This document shows, one piece after another, positions 25,766 through 33,397 of a DNA stretch of 41,917 nucleotides. Below the pieces are notes generated by a model. That model ran no database searches. It was not told the DNA's origin and saw only the letters and a program-made list of their open reading frames with translations. The stretch's first letter is position 1. Every line of letters starts with the position of its first letter. The translations under genes and the position numbers were made by a program. The stretch comes from JADLHS01 sp036274115 (GTDB lineage: Bacteria; Verrucomicrobiota; Verrucomicrobiia; Limisphaerales; JADLHS01), in contig DASUGI010000297.1 of assembly GCA_036274115.1 (NCBI GenBank), positions 1 to 41,917 on the forward strand, in the 5' to 3' direction.

Positions 25766-26194
25766 ATGCGTCCCCAGCCTCTGATTTGCGCGCGCGACGT
25801 GGAAGCAAGCAGCCGGTGGTATCAGCGACTGCTGGACTGCCAAAGCGACCACGGTGGCCCAAACTACGAGCGGCTCGTATCGAACGGGAGGCTGGTGCTT
25901 CAGTTGCATCACTGGGACGTTGGACATCATCATGGACGTATCGGCGATCCGAACGTCGCGGCCGGGAACGGAGTGCTGTTGTGGTTTGAAGTGGATGACT
26001 TTGACGCCGCTGTTGCGCGTGCCACAGAATTGCAGGCCAAAATAGTTTTGCCGCGACATCGCAATCCACCCGAAGGCGATGGCGGGCCGAATCATTGGGA
26101 AATCTGGCTGCGCGATCCGGATGGTTACACCGTGGTGCTCGCCAGTCCGGATGGAACGGCCGACGGAAACTGGAAACCTGGAAACGCGCCATGA
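25766..26194 (+). CDS. VOC (glyoxalase/bleomycin-resistance fold) protein
   Basis: 142 residues, one VOC unit pair: PLICARDVEASSRWYQRLLD at the N-terminus, LQLHHWD in the middle, LWFEVDDFDAAVARATEL, and the C-terminal NHWEIWLRDPDGYTVVLASP. Metal-ligand candidates are the His in LQLHHW and the Glu in HWEIWLRDPDG. It starts 11 bp after the propeller gene, and its stop overlaps the MoaD-like start as ATGA (26191-26194). It is therefore part of a three-gene operon. Its substrate is unknown; most such small proteins are dioxygenase-, lyase- or resistance-like. Confidence 0.9.
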   Translation: MRPQPLICARDVEASSRWYQRLLDCQSDHGGPNYERLVSNGRLVLQLHHWDVGHHHGRIGDPNVAAGNGVLLWFEVDDFDAAVARATELQAKIVLPRHRNPPEGDGGPNHWEIWLRDPDGYTVVLASPDGTADGNWKPGNAP

Positions 26195-26490
26195 TCCGCG
26201 TGGCCCTGCCATTTCACCTGCGCAACCTCGCCCGCATTTCGGGCAGCGAGGTGACAATCGAGGTTGCGGGACCGGTTACGATTCGAGCGGTGTTGGACGC
26301 GTTGGAGGCGGCGTATCCCGTGCTGCGCGGGACGATTCGCGATCACGGCACGTTGAAGCGCCGGCCCTTCATTCGCTTCTTCGCCTGCAAGGAGGATTTG
26401 TCACTGGAATCGCCCGATATGGCCCTGCCCGATGAAGTCGTGACGGGCCGGGAGCCGTTTCTGGTAATCGGCGCCATTGCGGGAGGATGA
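26191..26490 (+). CDS. MoaD/ThiS-like ubiquitin-fold sulfur-carrier protein
   Basis: 99 residues, beta-grasp fold: MIRVALPFHLRNLARIS, TIRAVLDALEAAYPVLRGTI, and a C-terminus that ends exactly in a Gly-Gly (VIGAIAGG). A free terminal diglycine is the reactive end, adenylated and thiocarboxylated in MoaD, ThiS and ubiquitin-like TtuB/SAMP proteins. The ATGA overlap with the VOC gene shows translational coupling. No moaE, thiG or MoeB/ThiF-type activating gene is next to it, so its E1 partner must lie elsewhere. Whether it feeds a cofactor pathway or tags proteins cannot be told here. Confidence 0.85.
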   Translation: MIRVALPFHLRNLARISGSEVTIEVAGPVTIRAVLDALEAAYPVLRGTIRDHGTLKRRPFIRFFACKEDLSLESPDMALPDEVVTGREPFLVIGAIAGG

Positions 26491-26614
26491 GAGTAGATTC
26501 GGCGGCAAGTCTTTGAGAGGCGGTCATCTTACCAATGCCAGGCCTTTCGCAGACTTGCGCCGAGCCGCTTTGCATGAAAAACTGTGCGTCCGGCGCTTTG
26601 AGCCGGATTGCCCC

Positions 26615-27964
26615 ATGACTGACACGAAATCGAAGACTCTCGCGCCGTCCTCGGACGCGTATCTGGAAAAGTTCAGCCGGTTTGAATCTCAGCCGAGCCA
26701 GCCGCAATGGCTCTTGCCGATACGCAAAGCCGGCCTGGCGCGCTTTGGGGAACTCGGATTCCCGACGCTGCATCACGAAGACTGGCGCTTCACCAACGTG
26801 GCCCCCGTGGTGAAACTCCCCTTCAAGCCGGCGCTTGATCCCGTGGACGAAATCTCCCCCGATCGCCTCAACGATTTTGCGTTTGCCAAACTGCCTGGTT
26901 CACGACTCGTTTTCGTGAATGGCCATTTCGCACCCAAACTTTCCGTTGTTAAAAATCTTCGCCGCGGTGCTAAGGTCGGCAGCCTCGCTGCGGCGCTTGC
27001 CGCCGATGGCACATTGCTCGAAACGCATCTGGGTCGTTATGCCAGGAACGCAGACAATGGCTTTGCCGCGCTCAACCAGGCGTTCTTCCTCGATGGCGGC
27101 TTCGTTCACGTTCCCGCCGGCCAGGTTGTTGAAGAGCCGATTCAATTCGTTTACATCTCCACCGCGAAACAAAACGGCGCCACCTTCCACCCGCGCAACC
27201 TGGTCATCGCTGAGGTCAACAGCCAGGTGACCATTCTCGAAAGCTATGTTTCCCTCGGCAGCGCCGGTTACTTCACCAATGCCGTCACTGAACTCGTTGC
27301 GGGTGACAATGCTGATCTGGAGTTTGTGAAGTTCCAGGACGAAGCGGCCGATGCATTTCACATCGCCGGGTTTCACGGCGAGTTCGGTCGCGCCAGTCAC
27401 GTGAACGTGCATTCGTTTGCGTTGGGTGCGAAGCTCTCGCGTAACAACATCCGCACTAAACTCGCCGGCGAAGGCCTGGAATGTATCCTGAACGGCCTGT
27501 ACCTGACGCGCGACGAGCAGCTTGCTGATCACCACATGGTCGTCGAGCACGCCCAACCGCATTGCGCGAGTCATGAGTATTTCAACGGGATTCTCGACGA
27601 CAAATCCAAGGGAGTGTTCCACGGACGCATCCTCGTGCAGCCCATCGCACAGAAGACTGATGCGAAGCAAACCAACAAAAACCTGCTGCTCTCCGACGAC
27701 GCCAGTGCTGACACCAAGCCGCAATTGGAGATTTACGCTGACGACGTAAAATGCACGCACGGCGCAACGGTGGGCCAGTTGAACGAGGAATCGATTTTCT
27801 ATCTGCGCTCCCGCGGCATCGGCCCGGAGACCGCGCGACGCATGTTGATTCACGCCTTTGCCGGCGAGATCATCGAGCGTATTCGACACGAACCCGCCCG
27901 GGAAGAACTGGATAAACTTGTCTGGGAACGCCTCGAAGCGAACCCACATCTCGCTGAGAAGTGA
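26615..27964 (+). CDS. sufD: Fe-S cluster assembly scaffold protein SufD
   Basis: 449 residues, the usual size. The N-terminal part has RFGELGFPTLHHEDWRFTNV and the C-terminal right-handed beta-helix (SufBD core) is clear: VHVPAGQVVEEPIQ, NLVIAEVNSQVTILESYVSL, YLTRDEQLADHHMVVEH, SHEYFNGILDDKSKGVFHGR, NKNLLLSDDA and CTHGATVGQLNEESIFYLRSRG, the conserved end of SufB/SufD. With SufB and SufC it forms the cytoplasmic SufBCD scaffold for Fe-S clusters. None of sufB, sufC or sufS lies in this window, which is unusual, since they normally sit together. The ATG at 26615 starts the family N-terminus. Confidence 0.93.
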   Translation: MTDTKSKTLAPSSDAYLEKFSRFESQPSQPQWLLPIRKAGLARFGELGFPTLHHEDWRFTNVAPVVKLPFKPALDPVDEISPDRLNDFAFAKLPGSRLVFVNGHFAPKLSVVKNLRRGAKVGSLAAALAADGTLLETHLGRYARNADNGFAALNQAFFLDGGFVHVPAGQVVEEPIQFVYISTAKQNGATFHPRNLVIAEVNSQVTILESYVSLGSAGYFTNAVTELVAGDNADLEFVKFQDEAADAFHIAGFHGEFGRASHVNVHSFALGAKLSRNNIRTKLAGEGLECILNGLYLTRDEQLADHHMVVEHAQPHCASHEYFNGILDDKSKGVFHGRILVQPIAQKTDAKQTNKNLLLSDDASADTKPQLEIYADDVKCTHGATVGQLNEESIFYLRSRGIGPETARRMLIHAFAGEIIERIRHEPAREELDKLVWERLEANPHLAEK

Positions 27965-28042
27965 GCTGAAGTGTAACGCGAGCGTCCTCGCTACGAGTTT
28001 CACCCTATTGCCTTGAGGCGGTCCTGCGGTGGATGTTGCGTC

Positions 28043-28276
28043 ATGAAAACGGACCTGAGCCCCAACACGGACTTCATCCCCGATTACGGCGGTTGGGAAA
28101 ACGACTTCGACGAACGTTGCCGCCGACAGAATGAAATCACGGTGAAACTGAAGTCACCGGACTTGCCCGCCGGCGTTGAACAGGACCTCAAGGAACGTGC
28201 GACCAAAAACGGGTTCAAACTCGCGCTCGACCAGGCCGCCACCGAAAGGACGCTGGTGTTCAAAAAGGCGGCGTAA
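28043..28276 (+). CDS. Small conserved-looking protein of unknown function
   Basis: 77 residues, starting MKTDLSPNTDFIPDYGGWEN; charged and soluble with no signal peptide. The middle (ITVKLKSPDLPAGVEQDLKE) and end (TLVFKKAA) suggest a small alpha/beta domain. I do not recognise the family. It lies 78 bp after sufD in the same direction and could be on the same mRNA. Codon use matches its neighbours and the frame stays open, so it is probably real. Confidence 0.55.
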   Translation: MKTDLSPNTDFIPDYGGWENDFDERCRRQNEITVKLKSPDLPAGVEQDLKERATKNGFKLALDQAATERTLVFKKAA

Positions 28277-28341
28277 GTGGAAGATCAAATCTGCACCTTG
28301 CTGCGCCGGAATCACTGATCTGCGAATCTGCGATCCAGTTC

Positions 28342-29826
28342 CTACTCCTTCCGCTGCTTCTCGTTAATCAGGTTCATCAGCGCAACGATCACCTCGTCCG
28401 TCACGGTGAAGGCGGCCTTGCCGCTCTGATTGACACACGCAATGATCGCAAAGTCCCGTTTCGGTGCGATCCAGGCGTTGGCGAAGTTCATCGTGTTGTC
28501 ACCGGCATGATTCAGGACTTTGCCGCCACCCCAACTGCGTTCGGCGACCGACCAGCCCAGCGCGTAATCGCCACCAAAGGTAGCCGTGTGCAAGGTCTGA
28601 TAGGCTTCTGGCTTCAACAATGCCGCCTCACCTCTCGCTCCGCGCAGTTGATCCTGAATAAACTTTGCCCAATCCTGAATCGTGCAATGCACGCGGCCCG
28701 CCGGGCCCATCACGGGCAAGTTGTCCATCGCCGGACCGTTCTGGGCCGTGGGCTTGCCATCGGCAGTATGCGGCCAGGGTTGATCGATTTGTCCCGGAGT
28801 CCCCGTGCCGCCAAAGCCGACGGACTTCATCTTCAAGGGCTCAAAGATTTCACTGGTCATCAACTGTTCCCAGGTTTTGCCCGTGACTTTCTCCACTACC
28901 GCGCCAACGATGATGTATCCGAGGTTCGAGTACTTGTAGCTTGTGCCTGGCGTGGACTGCGGTTTCTTCGCGAGTTCTTCTCGCACCGCTCGCAGGCGTA
29001 ACGCCACCACGTCATCGCCGACGTATCTGCTCAAGGTAAGATTCGGTGGCAGGCCCGCGTAATGAGAAAGCAGTTGCGTCACCGTCACTTTTTGAAAGTC
29101 CGCGTGCATCTTGGGCGCAAGGTCGGGGAATACCTCAGCCATCGTCGTGTCCCACTTCAACTGGCCACGTTCCACCAGCTTCGCGATCAACGTGCTGGTC
29201 ATGGCTTTGGTGTCGGAGCCGAGATGCCAACGGTCATCCAGTGTGGCAGCGATGTCCGTGCCGCGTTTGCGGACTCCGACCACGCCAACGAACTGAATGC
29301 CGTCGCTCGTTACCACAGCGGCGGCGATGGCCGGAACGCTGTGCTTTTGTCGAATTGGCTCGAGCAGGCTGGTGACAGCGTCATCACTGTTCCGTGGAGT
29401 AATGAGATAGCCGGCGGCTTTCCATTGGTCGTTCTTTTCCTTGGCAAAAATCACCGTTTCCGTCGCTGCTGCCAATTCAGCGAACGATGTGTCGAACACG
29501 GCAACGAAATACGAACCGCGTGACATCTCTGGGAGCTTATCCGTTTGTTGTGTGCTCTTGACCTTGCGGGAAATCAAACTGCCCAACGGCTGTCGAACCT
29601 GTTGCGACATGGCCACCCAATTTACTTTGGTGACCTGTTTGCGAAAACCCTCGCCGGCCAGTTCCCAGCTTTTGGCATAGTCGCCCTGATCCATTACTGC
29701 CAACCAGGCTTCCACGGTTGTTGCTGAGATGGGTTCAGGCTTGGTGGCGGACGTGGGTGTGTCGCCGCAGGCGGACAGGAAGAGGAGGCTTAAGAGCGAC
29801 CAGAGTGAGCTTGTTCGGATGAGCAT
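28342..29826 (-). CDS. Lipoprotein: DUF4019 domain fused to class C beta-lactamase/PBP-like serine hydrolase
   Basis: 494 residues. The lipobox LSAC (Cys20) follows a hydrophobic signal, so it is a lipid-anchored periplasmic protein. Residues about 35-140 match DUF4019 (VEAWLAVMDQGDYAKSWELA, QPLGSLISRKV). Residues about 150-490 are a beta-lactamase-family domain with the SxxK nucleophile motif SDTK (Ser204/Lys207), the YSN motif (Tyr299-Asn301) and the third motif HAG (His440). Such enzymes are esterases, D-Ala-D-Ala peptidases or beta-lactam sensors/hydrolases. The ATG at 29826 gives a compact lipoprotein signal; an ATG at 29868 would overlap the kinase gene. It starts 25 bp after the kinase-M23 gene and is probably cotranscribed. 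Confidence 0.88.
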   Translation of the reverse strand: MLIRTSSLWSLLSLLFLSACGDTPTSATKPEPISATTVEAWLAVMDQGDYAKSWELAGEGFRKQVTKVNWVAMSQQVRQPLGSLISRKVKSTQQTDKLPEMSRGSYFVAVFDTSFAELAAATETVIFAKEKNDQWKAAGYLITPRNSDDAVTSLLEPIRQKHSVPAIAAAVVTSDGIQFVGVVGVRKRGTDIAATLDDRWHLGSDTKAMTSTLIAKLVERGQLKWDTTMAEVFPDLAPKMHADFQKVTVTQLLSHYAGLPPNLTLSRYVGDDVVALRLRAVREELAKKPQSTPGTSYKYSNLGYIIVGAVVEKVTGKTWEQLMTSEIFEPLKMKSVGFGGTGTPGQIDQPWPHTADGKPTAQNGPAMDNLPVMGPAGRVHCTIQDWAKFIQDQLRGARGEAALLKPEAYQTLHTATFGGDYALGWSVAERSWGGGKVLNHAGDNTMNFANAWIAPKRDFAIIACVNQSGKAAFTVTDEVIVALMNLINEKQRKE

Positions 29827-29851
29827 CGAATGGTATGGGCTGCGTTGAGCG

Positions 29852-32047
29852 TCAGGGTTTGGCTTCATGATGGGTCGAGGTTGCTGTGTTCGCTTCACTG
29901 ATGATCCGGTCATTGCGCCGCACGAAGAAGGGGGCGTCCGCGCGCGTCTGCCCGGAGCGAATACAAGTCACGTCGCGAAACAGGATCGGATACGTCCTCA
30001 AGTTCGCTGCGGACAAGTCCGGCTGGTTCTGCACCTGCAAATGCAGATGCGGGCCGGTGGTGTTGCCCGAATTACCACATTTGGCAATGGGTTGCCCGAC
30101 GTGGACGCTTTCGCCCTCAGCCACCAGCACGCTGCCCTTCTGCAAATGCGCCATCAGCACAAAACGCTCATTGCGCAGGTCGATCACCACGTGATTGCCC
30201 ACCCGATTCTCCGTGTCCATGTGACCAACCGGATTGTCGTCGAGGTCATTTATTACTTTGACGATCGTTCCGTCAGCTGGGGCATAAAGCGTTTCGCCCC
30301 AGGACGGGTAGGAAGTCCACTTGTTGCGGTCTCCCGTGCGCTCCTTGCCATTCACAATCCGTTCAATGTCGAGGGCGTGGCGCTGACCAGCGACACGGTA
30401 ATGAATATTGATCAACGAACTGCGCCCTCCGTTCAACACCAGCCACTCACCGCGAAACGGGGCCGCCAGAACGACACCTTCAGTTTTCGGTGGTGGCGAG
30501 TAAATGCGCAGCATCTGCGTCACCATGAAGACGGAACCGGTCGCGAATGCCAGATTCGTTGCCACATAAATCCGTTTGCCGGGCAGCAGTGCCAGCAGAA
30601 TGAGGATGGCGATGCCGCCCCGCGTGAGCGCACGAATGGCAGCGTATTCCTCCGCAGTGAATTGAGCCGGGACGATACACAACTCCAGTGTCAGCGCCAC
30701 CAGCAGCCAGAAAATCCAGTTGTTGCCCACCTGCAACCAATAGCGACGCAGTTCCGGCGACAGCGGTTTCTTCCAGAGCCGATGCTCCAACGATCGATTG
30801 AAAATGCCCCAGCCGATCAGAACGAGGCGCACCGGCACCATGACCATGATGAAGACCGCCATCACATTGAAAAAGATGCCGCCCGCATTTGCGGCCCACC
30901 CGACAAATACCAGCAGCCCCGCCACCAGAATGCTGACGATTGTCAAAGCAATCGATTGGGAACGTGAAAGTGCTGGCAGATCGGGCCTCGCGTTTCGCGT
31001 CTCGGTTTTGGGCGTTTGGGCGGAAATTGTTTCCACCTGTGTCTTGAGCACGCTCGCTTGTTGGTAACGCAACTCCGGTTTCTCCTGCAACGCACGCAAC
31101 ACGACTTCATCCAACCGTACATCGATCTGAACTTTCTTCGATGGCGGCTCGAGTTGTTTATCCGGTAGTTTGCCGGTGAGCATCTGGTAAAACACGACAC
31201 CCAACGCGTAAATGTCCGCGCGATGATCCACCTCCGCAGGATGCGAGACTTGTTCGGGTGCCATGTATTGCGGCGTGCCCATGACCTTGTTGGCGTCGGT
31301 CAAGCCTTCGGGTAGGACAGGCGTCGCGCCTGTGTCCATTTTATTTAGAGCTTCACCTTCGGAGGAAGTTTGAGACAGGCTGGAAGCCTGTCCTACGATC
31401 TTCGCCAATCCAAAATCCGCCACCTTCACGCGTCCCAGCAGGTCCAGCAAAATGTTTTCTGGTTTAACATCCCGGTGAACGATGCCGTGGTCGTGCGCGA
31501 ACTGCAGCGCATCGCAGATTTGCGGCACGATGGCCAGTGCCTCACGCGGCGAAACCCGGCCCGCGTCCAGCAGTTGGCGCAACGTCACCCCATCCACAAA
31601 TTCCATCAGCAGGTAATACATCCCGCCAGCCTGGCCGAAATCGTGAACCGTAACGATGTTCGGGTGACTCAACCGCGCCAATGCCTGCGCCTCTTTCTCG
31701 AATCGCCCGGCAAATGCCGGATCTTTCTCGCGTTCCGGCGCGAGAATCTTCAACGCCACCAGCCGGTTGAGCCGGGGCTGGCGCGCTTTGTAGACCACCC
31801 CCATGCCGCCGCGACCGAGGCGCTCGATGATCTCCAGGTGCGGGAAGAACTTCGCAATTTGTTCCGGCGCAGGTGGGATGGGCGGGGGCGACGTGCCCCT
31901 CGTCTCGTGCGCTTCTGGCGGATCGGCCACATCCGTTTGGGTGGCTATGTTCATGGCCATGAGACAACGCGGGCACAACCCGGTAGGCGAGTTGGCCGGC
32001 AACGGTGTGCCACATTGCGGGCAAACCGGCGTTGACTCCGTGCTCAT
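29852..32047 (-). CDS. Ser/Thr protein kinase fused to a periplasmic M23 (LytM-like) peptidase domain
   Basis: 731 residues. The N-terminal zinc ribbon (CPQCG...LCPRC) is followed by the kinase domain (about 72-340) with the Gly loop GRGGMGVVYKA, Lys100 in VALKIL, the catalytic HRDVKPEN (Asp193), DFGLAK (Asp211) and the substrate loop GTPQYMAPEQ. All catalytic residues are present. About five membrane helices follow (about 365-515), putting the C-terminus outside the cytoplasm. Residues about 525-685 are an M23 domain with the ligand candidates HALD (His557/Asp560), AHLQKGS (His634) and PHLHLQ (His667/His669). The activation segment carries an in-frame insertion (residues 218-245) encoded by a palindromic repeat. 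The upstream neighbour is an ECF-like sigma factor, and the downstream one a PBP-like lipoprotein. The ATG at 32047 is preferred over a TTG at 32053. Confidence 0.9.
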   Translation of the reverse strand: MSTESTPVCPQCGTPLPANSPTGLCPRCLMAMNIATQTDVADPPEAHETRGTSPPPIPPAPEQIAKFFPHLEIIERLGRGGMGVVYKARQPRLNRLVALKILAPEREKDPAFAGRFEKEAQALARLSHPNIVTVHDFGQAGGMYYLLMEFVDGVTLRQLLDAGRVSPREALAIVPQICDALQFAHDHGIVHRDVKPENILLDLLGRVKVADFGLAKIVGQASSLSQTSSEGEALNKMDTGATPVLPEGLTDANKVMGTPQYMAPEQVSHPAEVDHRADIYALGVVFYQMLTGKLPDKQLEPPSKKVQIDVRLDEVVLRALQEKPELRYQQASVLKTQVETISAQTPKTETRNARPDLPALSRSQSIALTIVSILVAGLLVFVGWAANAGGIFFNVMAVFIMVMVPVRLVLIGWGIFNRSLEHRLWKKPLSPELRRYWLQVGNNWIFWLLVALTLELCIVPAQFTAEEYAAIRALTRGGIAILILLALLPGKRIYVATNLAFATGSVFMVTQMLRIYSPPPKTEGVVLAAPFRGEWLVLNGGRSSLINIHYRVAGQRHALDIERIVNGKERTGDRNKWTSYPSWGETLYAPADGTIVKVINDLDDNPVGHMDTENRVGNHVVIDLRNERFVLMAHLQKGSVLVAEGESVHVGQPIAKCGNSGNTTGPHLHLQVQNQPDLSAANLRTYPILFRDVTCIRSGQTRADAPFFVRRNDRIISEANTATSTHHEAKP
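31312..31396. repeat. 85-bp palindromic repeat inside the kinase gene
   Basis: Ends are perfect 11-bp inverted repeats GTAGGACAGGC/GCCTGTCCTAC. Each half folds into its own hairpin: ACAGGCG-tcg-CGCCTGT and ACAGGCT-gga-AGCCTGT, both perfect 7-bp stems with 3-base loops. On the coding strand it reads without a stop and encodes the start GQASSLSQ and end DTGATPVL of an insertion in the kinase activation segment. A related unit (core GGCTTCCAGCC after GTAG) lies at 41875-41898. Confidence 0.8.
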
Positions 32048-32157
32048 ACCCAATACTTACCGGTCGCCGGCGGTTGCTTACACAACAAAACGCTTTTCAC
32101 AGGTAGAACTTGTCGCGCTGCGACGAGTGGCGGCGCGTGCAGCCCCGCAAACAAACT

Positions 32158-32187
32158 CCCTCTCTTCCCGCGGAGCGGAGGAGAGGG
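32158..32187. repeat. REP-like palindrome upstream of the kinase gene
   Basis: Near-perfect hairpin with outer arms CCCTCTC and GAGAGGG and a G/C-rich top, in the 251 bp between the sigma factor stop and the kinase start. It looks like a dispersed intergenic repeat rather than a terminator, because no T run follows. An attenuating effect on kinase expression is possible. Confidence 0.5.
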
Positions 32188-32298
32188 CCGGGAGAGGAGG
32201 TGCTCGGTTGCCGATTTGTCACAATGCCAATCTACCAGGCATTCCGCCGCTGCACGCGGCAGACGGTCGCAGCGCAACCACCGCTACCAACGTAACGT

Positions 32299-33048
32299 TC
32301 ACGACTGAGCCACAATGCCGGCCAGGTAGCGCAACTCCGCATCCAGTTCCGCCCGATCCGGCAAGGTCTGTGCGATCTCTTCCCGATACAATTCTCGAAA
32401 CCGTTTTCGCAATCGATGAACCGCCACCTGGGCCGCGCCTTCACTCACCCCCAGCCCGGCCGCAACGGACGCGTAATCAATCGTCCGATGCGCGGCCACC
32501 AGACAACCCTTCAGGACCGCGAACTCGCGTGCCTTGCCGGCCCCGGCAAACTCCGCTCCCAACCGTTGCGTGGTCAGATCAAGCAACGTGAACGCCCACT
32601 GTTGGTCGTACATCGCCTCGGCGGGAAGTTGGGTCGCGCTTTCCGCGGCGTAACGACTTTCGGCAAACACCGTATCCATCGGCACGTGGGCCAGGCCGCC
32701 GCCGCGTTTGTGGGCGGACGCGCGCCGCCATTCCTTGGCCATGAAATGCTTCAGCGCGGTGACCAAAAAAGTTCGCAACCGTCCCTTCTCGCGATCTGCC
32801 GCCACGAGCCAGCGTTTTTCCAACAGTTGCCGGAAGAACTCCTGGGTGAGGTCCTGGGCGTCGTGGGGCGATTGCCCGCTGCGGCGCACGAACGCATACA
32901 GCGGATACCAATAGGCGCGGCAAATGGCTTCCAACGCGGCCTCGGCTTCGGCCGCCGGCTGCTGGGTCGCCGCCAGCACAACGGACCAGCGCGTCGGCGG
33001 AAAAACCTGCGGCGGTGTGCGGGTGGTCCGTTGAACTGAATCAGGCAT
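32299..33048 (-). CDS. ECF-like RNA polymerase sigma factor (kinase-associated type)
   Basis: 249 residues. The N-terminus (FPPTRWSVVLAAT) and overall order match ECF sigma factors that sit beside Ser/Thr kinases in Verrucomicrobia, Planctomycetes and Acidobacteria. Region 2 includes YWYPLYAFVRRSGQSPHDAQ, DLTQEFFRQLLE and REKGRLRTFLVTALKHFMA. Region 4 is the helix-turn-helix DYASVAAGLGVSEGAAQVAV followed by HRLRKRFRELYREEI. There is no anti-sigma factor gene next door; in this class the partner kinase is thought to control activity by phosphorylation. The start codon follows a TAATTT -10-like box by ten bases. The kinase gene follows in the same direction. Confidence 0.9.
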   Translation of the reverse strand: MPDSVQRTTRTPPQVFPPTRWSVVLAATQQPAAEAEAALEAICRAYWYPLYAFVRRSGQSPHDAQDLTQEFFRQLLEKRWLVAADREKGRLRTFLVTALKHFMAKEWRRASAHKRGGGLAHVPMDTVFAESRYAAESATQLPAEAMYDQQWAFTLLDLTTQRLGAEFAGAGKAREFAVLKGCLVAAHRTIDYASVAAGLGVSEGAAQVAVHRLRKRFRELYREEIAQTLPDRAELDAELRYLAGIVAQS

Positions 33049-33213
33049 CGTTTACGGGAAATTACCGGAAACACAGCCATTCTTACAATCAAAGCAGAAA
33101 GACTGGAGCAGGCGTGCGTTCATCTGCGCAATCTGCGGTCAGCCTCGTCCGCTATACAAATCCCTTTTCCCTCGGTGTCCATCAGGTGAAAGACAACACC
33201 AGGTTTGCCCATT

Positions 33214-33384
33214 ATGAAATCAATCTCTTCGCCGCCACCATCCGACACCAATCGTCCGGTCATCCGAATCGCGAGCCTCGCCCTCGTTGCCTGCATGCTG
33301 CTGGCGATTGCTGTCGTCGTGATCTCCAGCAAGACCTCGTCGTCCACCGTTCAACCGCCAGCTTCCCTGCAATCAGGCCGCTGA
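33214..33384 (+). CDS. Small single-pass membrane peptide
   Basis: 56 residues, absent from long-ORF lists because of its size. A Ser/Pro-rich, charged N-terminus (MKSISSPPPSDTNRPVIR) leads into one hydrophobic helix (ASLALVACMLLAIAVVVI, about residues 20-38) and a polar tail. The basic residues before the helix suggest a cytoplasmic N-terminus. It lies divergently 165 bp from the sigma factor gene, the usual place for a co-regulated small gene. There is no clear Shine-Dalgarno sequence. An antisense frame over the same bases lacks any protein-like pattern. Function is unknown. Confidence 0.5.
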   Translation: MKSISSPPPSDTNRPVIRIASLALVACMLLAIAVVVISSKTSSSTVQPPASLQSGR

Positions 33385-33397
33385 CCATCAAGATTCA

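Noticed and set aside
24753..26192. 479-residue open frame on the minus strand
   Set aside because: Antisense to the BNR propeller and VOC genes; Arg/His/Ala-rich with no motif. The high G+C content keeps this frame open.
26900..28003. 367-residue open frame on the minus strand
   Set aside because: Antisense shadow of sufD.
29867..30967. 366-residue open frame on the plus strand
   Set aside because: Antisense to the kinase-M23 gene; very His/Gln/Arg-rich with no family features.
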